Shown here: positions 55,584 to 64,000 of the stretch, in pieces
Numbering within the stretch: the first letter of the stretch is position 1
How the letters are laid out: the number at the start of each line of letters is the position of its first letter
Assembly: GCA_963681505.1 (NCBI GenBank)
Contig: OY811981.1
Span: 62,001 to 126,000, forward strand
Source of the DNA: Eunapius fragilis
Taxonomy: Eukaryota; Porifera; Demospongiae; Spongillida; Spongillidae
Direction: 5' to 3'
Length of the DNA stretch: 64,000 bases
Program-made: the position numbers and the translations under genes
Notes under the pieces: generated by a model
Told to the model about the DNA's origin: nothing
Databases searched by the model: none
The model's input: only the letters and a program-made list of their open reading frames with translations

Positions 55584-57256
55584 CTACCTCTCAGTGTATA
55601 CCCCCTCTCATTGACTCCAATGACAATTTGGCTGTCTCAAATCATGATAAATGTACTGTGCTTAATGATTATTTTGCTTCTGTCTTTACTGCTGACGACG
55701 GTTTGCTCCCAGAATTTGTGCCTCGTCTCTCTGAAAATAAATCCCTAAACTCTGTTCTCTTCCCATTTGACAAGGTCCTTAAGACTTTAAAATCATTGCC
55801 ATCAAAATGCTCTAAAAGTCCTGATGGGTTTCCCGCTTTTTTCTTAAAGTCTTTAGCCCCAGCTATTGCTTTCCCATTATCACTCCTTTTTGAGATGTCT
55901 ATGAGTACAGGACATATACCCTTAGTTTGGAAGACTGCATTTGTATGTCCTGTCTTTAAAAAGGGTTCACGAAAACAGCCCAGTAACTATAGACCTATCT
56001 CACAAACGTGTATCCTTTGTAAAGTTATGGAAAGTATTATATCATCTTCTATGATATCCTTCCTTCGTACTCATAATCTTATCTCACAGGATCAGTTTGG
56101 TTTCCTCGCTCGACGTTCTGCTTGTACACAGTTACTGATAACTCTGAACAATTGGACATTGAATGTTGACAATGGCATGAAGGTGGATGTTGTGTATACT
56201 GATATTGCTAAGGCCTTTGACACTGTCTCCCATTCGAAATTATTGCTAAAGGTTGAGGCTTATGGCTTTAAATCAAACTTACTTCAGTGGATAAGAGCCT
56301 TTTTAAACGACCGCACACAATGCGCATATGTATAGGACTTGATGTATCATCTCCTAAATCCATCACCAGTGGTGTACCTCAGGGTTCTGTCCTTGGTCCT
56401 CTCTTGTTTCTGATATATGTCAATGACCTTCCTAACCATGTCCAATCTCCAGCTGGCATTAAAATCTTTGCCGATGACACAAAACTGTATCTTGGTTATA
56501 CTGAAAATCAAAATACACCACTTACACAATCCTTAAATCAATTTTGTTCATGGTCCAAGACATGGCAACTGACTGTTGCTTATTCCAAGTGCTCTGTCAT
56601 TTCCTTTGGTTCTCGTGGTTATGAGCCTACTTCACCTTACTCACTTTCTGGTATTCCTTTGCAATTCGTATCATCTATAAGAGATCTTGGGGTGTGTTTG
56701 AATTCAGACCGTACGCCAAGTATGCACTGCTCAAACATTGCTTCCATGGCTTTCAATAGGAGCTGTCTTCTCTTAAAATGCTTTCATTCTAACGATGTGT
56801 CTCTCCTTGTGCGTCTTTATAAGGTGTATGTTCGTCCCCTTCTGGAAAGTAATACCCAAAATTGGAATCCCTGGTTCCATAAAGATATTCAATGTATTGA
56901 ACGTGTTCAGAGATTTTTCACTCGTGCCATTATCAAACGTGCTGGTACACCATATATGGATTATGATGATCGCCTTGCGAACCTGGGTTTACAGTCCTTA
57001 GAGTACAGGAGTCTTCTACGACCTTGTCATGAGCTACAAGATCTATAATAACCTGGTTGATTTACCTTTTGAGAGTTTTTTCACCAAACCGGCTAGGCCG
57101 TATTCCATCCGAGGTCATCCTTGTATCCTGCGATCCAAACATTTACCCCATCATGCATTCCGAGCGCATTTTTTCACAGAACGTGTGATACCTATATGGA
57201 ACCACTTACCGCAAGATGTCGTCACTTCATTGAACATTACAGTTTTTCGTACCTGA
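55584..57256 (+). pseudogene. Broken reverse transcriptase of the non-LTR retrotransposon
   Basis: Encodes the polymerase that would copy element RNA at the nicked target. Visible motifs in order: SPDG (55,817-55,828); NYRPIS (55,985-56,002); QFGF (about 56,093-56,104); YTDIAKAFD with the first catalytic Asp (56,195-56,221); SGVPQGSVLGP (56,368-56,400); FADD with the paired catalytic Asp (56,467-56,478); ERVQRFF (about 56,910); and the C-terminal FFTERVIPIWNHLP (about 57,171). Two frame changes break it: near 56,320-56,337, between the Asp motif and SGVPQG, and near 57,010-57,030, back to the first frame. The final stop is at 57,254-57,256. I saw no premature stop within the correct frames. 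The open frame extends upstream into satellite (a Met at 55,538), but those codons are not part of the gene. The endonuclease domain is missing, so it is dead. Confidence 0.92.
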
Positions 57257-57383
57257 CTTAGATCTGTGGACCTTCCACCCTATTGTATGTTATATCCCTC
57301 CCATGTTTAGGCAGTTTGTAAGTGCACGTACACATCGTGCCACTACTTGCCTTTTTGCATATGTTTGTCTGTTTATATGTATG
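57257..57383 (+). other. 3' untranslated region of the retrotransposon
   Basis: Non-coding DNA between the RT stop codon and the CAAT tail. It is pyrimidine-rich and resembles neither satellite. In CR1/L2-type elements this region and the terminal repeat are what the RT recognises; that role is inferred from the family. Confidence 0.8.

Positions 57384-57415
<32 letters not shown>
57384..57415 (+). repeat. (CAAT)8 retrotransposon tail
   Basis: Eight perfect CAAT units (32 bp) at the 3' end of the element, immediately followed by satellite resuming at AGCCAATTTT. A short tandem tail instead of poly(A) is typical of several CR1/L2-like lineages. The tail is uninterrupted, which argues for a fairly young insertion. 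Confidence 0.95.
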
Positions 57416-57416
<1 letters not shown>

Positions 57417-57752
57417 GCCAATTTTCTCCCATAGAAATGTATGGGAGGGAACCACTAATTTAATCGCATCGTAAAGACAAACCAATGAGACTGTTGGAAA
57501 GGAGTCATTATTATAAGAAAGAGAACAGGTTACTCGTACGTTCCATGAATAAGGATCGCAACTCCACAAGGTTGTTAAATTAACACATCGGTGGGAAGAT
57601 AGCCAATTTTCTCCCATAGAAATGTATGGGAGGGAACCACTAATCTAATCGCATCGTAAAGACAAACCAATGAGACTATTGGAAAGGAGCATTATTTTAA
57701 GAAAGAGAACAGGTTACTCGTACGTTCCATGAATAAGGATCGCAACTCCACA

Positions 57753-58492
57753 AGTTTGTTAAATTAACACATCGGTGTGAAGATAGCCAATTTTCTCCCA
57801 TAGAAATGTATGGGAGGGAACCACTAATCTAATCGCATCGTAAAGACAAACGAATGAGACTATTGGATAGGAGGCATTATTTTAAGAAAGAGAACAGGTT
57901 AGTCGTTCGTTTCACGAATCAGGATCGCAACTCCACAAAGTTGTTAAATTAACACCTTGGTGGGAAGATAGCCAATTTTCTCCGATAGAAATGTATGGGA
58001 GGGAACCACTAATCTAATCGCATCGTAAAGACAAACCAATTAGACTATTGGAAAGGAGGCATTATTATAAGAAAGAGAACAGGTTACTCGTACGTTTCAT
58101 GAATCAGGATCGCAACTCCACATGGTTGTTAAATTAACACATCCGTGGGAAGATAGCCAATTTTCTCCCATAGAAATGTATGGGAGGGAACCACTAATTT
58201 AATCGCATCGTAAAGACAAACCAATGAGACTATTGGAAAGGAGTCATTACTATAAGAAAGAGAACAGGTTACTCGTACGTTCCATGAATAAGGATCGCAA
58301 CTCCACAAGGTTGTTAAATTAACACATCGGTGGGAAGATAGCCAATTTTCTTCCATAGAAATGTATGAGAGGGAACCACTAATCTAATCGCATCGTAAAG
58401 ACAAACCAATGAGACTATTGGAAAGGAGCATTATTTTAAGAAAGAGAACAGGTTACTCGTACGTTCCATGAATAAGGATCGCAACTCCACAA
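57753..58492. repeat. Uninterrupted sister copy of the insertion site
   Basis: About four monomers repeating the variant series around the retrotransposon: CGGTGTGAAG (55,201 and 57,773), GGTTAGTCGTTCG (55,326 and 57,897), CACATGG...CATCCGTGG, then a monomer with AAAGGAGCATTATT (57,685 and about 58,420). After subtracting the insertion, the offset is about 740 bp (4 x 185). At about 58,153 this copy reads straight through AAGATAGCCAATTTT, so it is an empty site. Confidence 0.8.
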
Positions 58493-60949
58493 GGTTGTTA
58501 AATTAACACATCGGTGGGAAGATAGCCAATTTTCTCCCATAGAAATGTATGGGAGGGCACCACTAATCTAATCGCATTGTAAAGACAAACCAATGAGACT
58601 ATTTGAAAGGAGGCATTATTTTAAGAACGAGAACAGGTTACTCGTACGTTCCATGAATAAGGATCGCAACTCCACAAGTTTGTTAAATTAACACATCGGT
58701 GTGAAGATAGCCAATTCTCTCCCATTGAAATGTATGGGAGGGAACCACTAATCTAATCGCATCGTAAAGACAAACCAATGAGACTATTAGAAAGGAGGCA
58801 TTATTTTAAGAAAGAGAACAGGCTACTCAAACGTTTCACGAATCAGGATCGCCACTCCACAAGGTTGTTCAATTAACACCTCGGTGGGAAGATAGCTAAT
58901 TTTCTCCCATAGAAATGTATGGGAGGGAACCACTAATCTAATTGCATTGTAATGCCAAACCAATTTGACTATTCAAAAGGAGGCATTACTTAGAGAAAGA
59001 GAAGAGGTTACTCGTACGTTCCATGAATAAGGATCGCAACTCCACAAGGTTGTTAAATTAACACCTCGGTGGGAAGATAGCCAATTTTCTCCCATTGAAA
59101 TGTATGGGAGGGAACCACTGATCTAATCGCATCGTAAAGACAAACCAATGAGACTATTAGAAAGGAGGCATTATTTTAAGAAAGAGAACAGGCTACTCAA
59201 ACGTTTCACGAATCAGGATCGCCACTCCACAAGGTTGTTCAATTAACACCTCGGTGGGAAGATAGCTAATTTTCTCCCATAGAAATGTATGGGAGGGAAC
59301 CACTAATCTAATTGCATTGTAATGCCAAACCAATTTGACTATTCAAAAGGAGGCATTACTTAGAGAAAGAGAAGAGGTTACTCGTACGTTCCATGAATAA
59401 GGATCGCAACTCCACAAGGTTGTTAAATTAACACCTCGGTGGGAAGATAGCCAATTTTCTCCCATTGAAATGTATGGGAGGGAACCACTAATCTCATCGC
59501 ATCGTTAAGACAAACCAATGAGACTATTGGAAAGGAGGCATTATTTTAAGAAAGAGAACAGGTTACTCGTACGTTCCATGAATGAGGATTGCAACTCCAC
59601 AAGGTAGTTGAATTAACACATCGGTGGGAAGATAGCCAATTTTCTCCCATAGAAATGTATGGGAGGGAACCACTAATTTAATCGCATCGTAAAGACAAAC
59701 CAATGAGACTATTGGAAAGGAGGCATTACTTTAAGAAAGAGAACAGGTTACTCGTACGTTCCATGAATAAGGATCGCAACTCCACAAGTTTGTTAAATTA
59801 ACACATCGGTGGGAACATAGCCAATTTTCTCCCATAGAAATGTATGGGAGGGAACCACTAATCTAATCGCATCGTAAAGACAAACCAATGAGACTATTGG
59901 AAAGGAGGCATTATTATAAGAAAGAGAACAGGTTACTCGTACGTTTCACGAATCAGGATCGCAACTCCACATGGTTGTTAAATTAACACATCCGTGGTAA
60001 GATAGCCAATTTTCTCCCATAGAAATGTATGGGAGGGAACCACTAATCTAATCGCATCGTAAAGACAAACCAATGTAACTATTAGAAAGGAGGTATTTAT
60101 TTAAGAAAGAGAACAGGTTACTCGTACGTTTCATGAATGAGGATCGCAACTCCACAAGGTTGTTAAATTAACACATTGGTGGGAAGATAGCCAATTTTCT
60201 CCCATAGAAATGTATGGGAGGGAACCACTAATCTAATTGCATCGTAATACCAAACCAATTTGACTATTGAAAAGGAGACATTATTTAGAGAAAGAGAACA
60301 GGTTACTCCTACGTTCCATGAATAAGGATCGCAACTCCACAAGGTTGTTAAATTAACACATCGGGAGGAAGATAGCCAATTTTCTCCCATAGAAATGTAC
60401 GGGAGGGAACCACTAATCTAATCGCATCGTAAAGACAAACCAGTGAGACTATTGAAAAGGAGGCATTATTTTAAGAAAGAGAACAGGTTACTCGTACGTT
60501 TCACGAATCAGGATCGCAACTCCACAAAGTTGATAAATTAACACATCGGTGGGAAGATAGCCAATTTTCTCCCTAAGAAATGTATAGGAGGGAACCACTA
60601 ATCTAATCGCATCGTAAAGACAAACCAATGAGACTATTAGAAAGGAGGCATTATTTTAAGAAAGAGAACAGGTTACTCGTACGTTTCACGAATCAGGATC
60701 GCAACTCCACAAGGTTGATCAAATAACACCTCGGTGGGAAGATAGCTAATTTTCTCCCATACAAATGTATGGGAGGGAACCACTAATCTAATTGCATTGT
60801 AATGCCAAACCAATTTGACTATTCAAAAGGAGGCATTATTTAGAGAAAGAGAAGAGGTTACTCGTACGTTCCATGAATAAGGATCGCAACTCCACAAGGT
60901 TGTTAAATTAACACATCCGTGGGAAGATAGCCAATTTTCTCCCATAGAA

Positions 60950-63896
60950 ATGTATGGGAGGGAACCACTAATCTAATCGCATCGTAAAGACAAACCAATG
61001 AGACTATTGGAAAGGAGGCATTATTTTAAGAATGAGAACAGGTTACTCGTACGTTCCATGAATGAGGATCGCAATTCCACAAGGTTGTTAAATTAACACC
61101 TCGGTGAGAAGATAGCCAATTTTCTCCCATAGAAATGTATGGGAGGGAACCACTAATCTAATCACATCGTAATGCCAAACCAATATAACTATTGAAAAGG
61201 AGGCATTACTTAGAGAAAGAGAACAGGTTACTCGTACGTTCTATGAATGAGGATCGCAACTCCACAAGTTTGTTAAATTAACACATCGGTGGGAAGATAG
61301 CCAATTTTCTCCCATAGAAATGTATGGGAGGGAACCACTAATCTAATCGCATCGTAAAGACAAACCAATGAGACTATTGGAAAGGAGGCATTATTTTAAG
61401 AAAGAGAACAGGTTACACGTACGTTTCACGAATCAGGATCGCAACTCCACAAAGTTGTTACATTAACACCTTGGTGGGAAGATAGCCAATTTTTTCCCAT
61501 AGCAATGTATGGGAGGGAACCACTAATCTAATCGCATCGTAAAGACAAACCAATGAGACTATTAGAAAGGAGGCATTATTTTAAGAAAGAGAACAGGTTA
61601 GTCGTACGTTTCACGAATCAGGATCGCAATTCCACAAGGTTGTTCAATTAGCACCTCAGTAGGAAAATAGCTAATTTTCTCCCATAGAAATGTATGGGAG
61701 GGAACCACTAATCTAATTGCATCGTAATGCCAAACCAATTTGACTATTGAAAAGGAGGCATTATTTAGAGAAAGAGAACAGGTTACTCGTATGTTCCCTG
61801 AATAATGATCGCAACTCCACAAGGTTGTTAAGTTAACACATCGGTGGGAAGATAGCCAATTTTCTCCCATAGAAATGTATGGGAGGGAACCACTAATCTA
61901 ATCGCATCGTAAAGACAAACCAATGAGACTATTGGAAAGGAGGCATTATTATAAGAAAGAGAACAGGTTACTCGTACGTTCCATGAATAAGGTTCGCAAT
62001 TCCACAAGGTTGTTAAATTAACACATCGGTGGGAAGATAGCCAATTTTCTCCCTTAGAAATGTATGGGAGGGAACCACTTATCTAATCGCATCGTAAAGA
62101 CAAACCAATGAGACTATTGGAAAAGAGGCATTATTTTAAGAAAGCGAACAGGTTACTCGTACGTTCCATGAATGAGAATCGCAACTCCACAAGGGTGTTA
62201 AATTAACACATTGGTGGGAAGATAGCCAATTTTCTCCCATAGAAATGTATGGGAGGGAACCACTAATCTAATCGCATCGTAAAGACAAACCAATGAGACT
62301 ATTGGAAAGGAGGCATTATTTTAAGAATGAGAACAGGTTACTCGTACGTTCCATGAATGAGGATCGCAATTCCACAAGGTTGTTAAATTAACACCTCGGT
62401 GAGAAGATAGCCAATTTTCTCCCATAGAAATGTATGGGAGGGAACCACTAATCTAATCACATCGTAATGCCAAACCAATATAACTATTGAAAAGGAGGCA
62501 TTACTTAGAGAAAGAGAACAGGTTACTCGTACGTTCTATGAATGAGGATCGCAACTCCACAAGTTTGTTAAATTAACACATCGGTGGGAAGATAGCCAAT
62601 TTTCTCCCATAGAAATGTATGGGAGGGAACCACTAATCTAATCGCATCGTAAAGACAAACCAATGAGACTATTGGAAAGGAGGCATTATTTTAAGAAAGA
62701 GAACAGGTTACACGTACGTTTCACGAATCAGGATCGCAACTCCACAAAGTTGTTACATTAACACCTTGGTGGGAAGATAGCCAATTTTTTCCCATAGCAA
62801 TGTATGGGAGGGAACCACTAATCTAATCGCATCGTAAAGACAAACCAATGAGACTATTAGAAAGGAGGCATTATTTTAAGAAAGAGAACAGGTTAGTCGT
62901 ACGTTTCACGAATCAGGATCGCAATTCCACAAGGTTGTTCAATTAGCACCTCAGTAGGAAAATAGCTAATTTTCTCCCATAGAAATGTATGGGAGGGAAC
63001 CACTAATCTAATTGCATCGTAATGCCAAACCAATTTGACTATTGAAAAGGAGGCATTATTTAGAGAAAGAGAACAGGTTACTCGTATGTTCCCTGAATAA
63101 TGATCGCAACTCCACAAGGTTGTTAAGTTAACACATCGGTGGGAAGATAGCCAATTTTCTCCCATAGAAATGTATGGGAGGGAACCACTAATCTAATCGC
63201 ATCGTAAAGACAAACCAATGAGACTATTGGAAAGGAGGCATTATTATAAGAAAGAGAACAGGTTACTCGTACGTTCCATGAATAAGGTTCGCAATTCCAC
63301 AAGGTTGTTAAATTAACACATCGGTGGGAAGATAGCCAATTTTCTCCCTTAGAAATGTATGGGAGGGAACCACTTATCTAATCGCATCGTAAAGACAAAC
63401 CAATGAGACTATTGGAAAAGAGGCATTATTTTAAGAAAGCGAACAGGTTACTCGTACGTTCCATGAATGAGAATCGCAACTCCACAAGGGTGTTAAATTA
63501 ACACATTGGTGGGAAGATAGCCAATTTTCTCCCATAGAAATGTATGGGAGGGAACCACTAATCTAATCGCATCGTAAAGACAAACCAATGAGACTATTGG
63601 AAAGGAGGCATTATTTTAAGAATGAGAACAGGTTACTCGTACGTTCCATGAATGAGGATCGCAATTCCACAAGGTTGTTAAATTAACACCTCGGTGAGAA
63701 GATAGCCAATTTTCTCCCATAGAAATGTATGGGAGGGAACCACTAATCTAATCACATCGTAATGCCAAACCAATATAACTATTGAAAAGGAGGCATTACT
63801 TAGAGAAAGAGAACAGGTTACTCGTACGTTCTATGAATGAGGATCGCAACTCCACAAGTTTGTTAAATTAACACATCGGTGGGAAGATAGCCAATT
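60950..63896. repeat. Array C 1,295-bp (7-monomer) higher-order repeat, right set
   Basis: TCGGTGAGAA occurs at 61,101, 62,396 and 63,691, each 1,295 bp apart. The monomers with CCCATAGCAATG (about 61,500 and 62,795) and CTCAGTAGGAAAATAG (about 61,655 and 62,950) follow the same spacing. Two full copies and a partial third are present; the third diverges at about 63,897. The copies are almost identical. Confidence 0.9.
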
Positions 63897-64000
63897 TTCT
63901 CCCATAGAAATGTATGGAAGCGAACCACTAATCTAGTCGCATCGTAATGCCAAACCAATAAGACTATTGAAAAGGAGGCATTATTTAGAGAAAGAGAACA

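Larger units (their letters stand above)
55584..57415 (+). mobile_element. 5'-truncated CR1/L2/Rex1-like non-LTR retrotransposon
   Basis: An 1,832-bp insertion splits a single 185-bp monomer at GAAGATA / GCCAATTTTC. It retains the end of the linker upstream of the polymerase, the reverse transcriptase domain, a C-terminal region, a ~130-bp 3' untranslated part and a (CAAT)8 tail. The 5' end, with any ORF1 and the endonuclease, is absent, as expected from incomplete target-primed reverse transcription. The only possible target duplication is ATA (55,581-55,583 and 57,414-57,416), and its right copy overlaps the tail. The polymerase motifs and the microsatellite tail fit the CR1/L2/Rex1 part of the Jockey group better than L1 or RTE, but the clade was not tested by phylogeny. 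Confidence 0.93.
57416..64000. repeat. Satellite array C, right part (185-bp monomers)
   Basis: The same 185-bp satellite, orientation and phase as before the retrotransposon; it starts in the exact place where the left part stopped. Marks such as GTTGTTAAATTAACAC recur every 185 bp, with occasional 1-bp deletions (AAAGGAGCATTATT). It continues past the right edge of the window. No gene or other insertion was seen. Confidence 0.96.

Noticed and set aside
46391-63165. Minus-strand open frames of 68-90 codons in array C (MGENWLSSHRCVNLTT...)
   Set aside because: They are by-products of the 185-bp monomer: same start phase in each copy, differing only by satellite variants.
1-64000. CENP-B box (TTCGnnnnAnnCGGG pattern) in the satellites
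   Set aside because: No match on either strand in the typical monomers of A, B or C by eye.
1-64000. tRNA, rRNA or telomeric repeats
   Set aside because: No cloverleaf-like segment, rRNA-like stretch or TTAGGG-type array was found in the window.

Overview
The window is almost entirely satellite DNA from a eukaryotic chromosome, most likely an animal (metazoan) centromeric, pericentromeric or other heterochromatic block. The evidence is long head-to-tail arrays with higher-order periodicity, no host gene anywhere, and one broken non-LTR retrotransposon of CR1/L2/Rex1 type, a group typical of animals. I cannot name the species.

Layout. (A) 1 to ~38,243: a satellite with two monomer lengths, 185 bp and 208 bp. 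The long form carries an extra tandem copy of a ~23-24 bp hairpin module. Monomers are grouped into higher-order repeats (HORs): three copies of a 2,427-bp 12-mer (third copy short by one monomer) at 1-7,073; a 6.35-kb and a 6.95-kb copy of a larger block at 5,063-18,368; a 601-bp trimer at about 19,154-23,360; a ~1.38-kb seven-mer at about 23,760-26,530; and a more scrambled mosaic to 38,243. (B) 38,244 to 46,090: an unrelated minisatellite of alternating 55- and 60-bp units (115-bp dimer), each with about three copies of the palindrome CCAATTGG. (B/C junction) 46,085-46,201: about 110 bp of non-satellite DNA whose minus strand is open throughout and resembles a fragment of LTR-retrotransposon gag. 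(C) 46,198 to 64,000: a 185-bp satellite that is a diverged relative of array A in the same orientation, with HORs of 2,766 bp (15 monomers less 9 bp) and 1,295 bp (7 monomers). It is interrupted at 55,584-57,415 by a 5'-truncated, frameshifted non-LTR retrotransposon ending in (CAAT)8.

No gene in the window appears functional. The many short open frames repeat with the satellite period and are not genes: neither 208, 185 nor 115 is a multiple of three, so no frame persists from one unit to the next. The only recognisable protein-coding remains are the reverse transcriptase pseudogene and the possible gag scrap. The most interesting content is the architecture: homology of arrays A and C across an unrelated array, a monomer lengthened by duplicating its own hairpin, inverted repeats whose arms sometimes change together, and nested HORs that date the retrotransposon insertion relative to local amplification.
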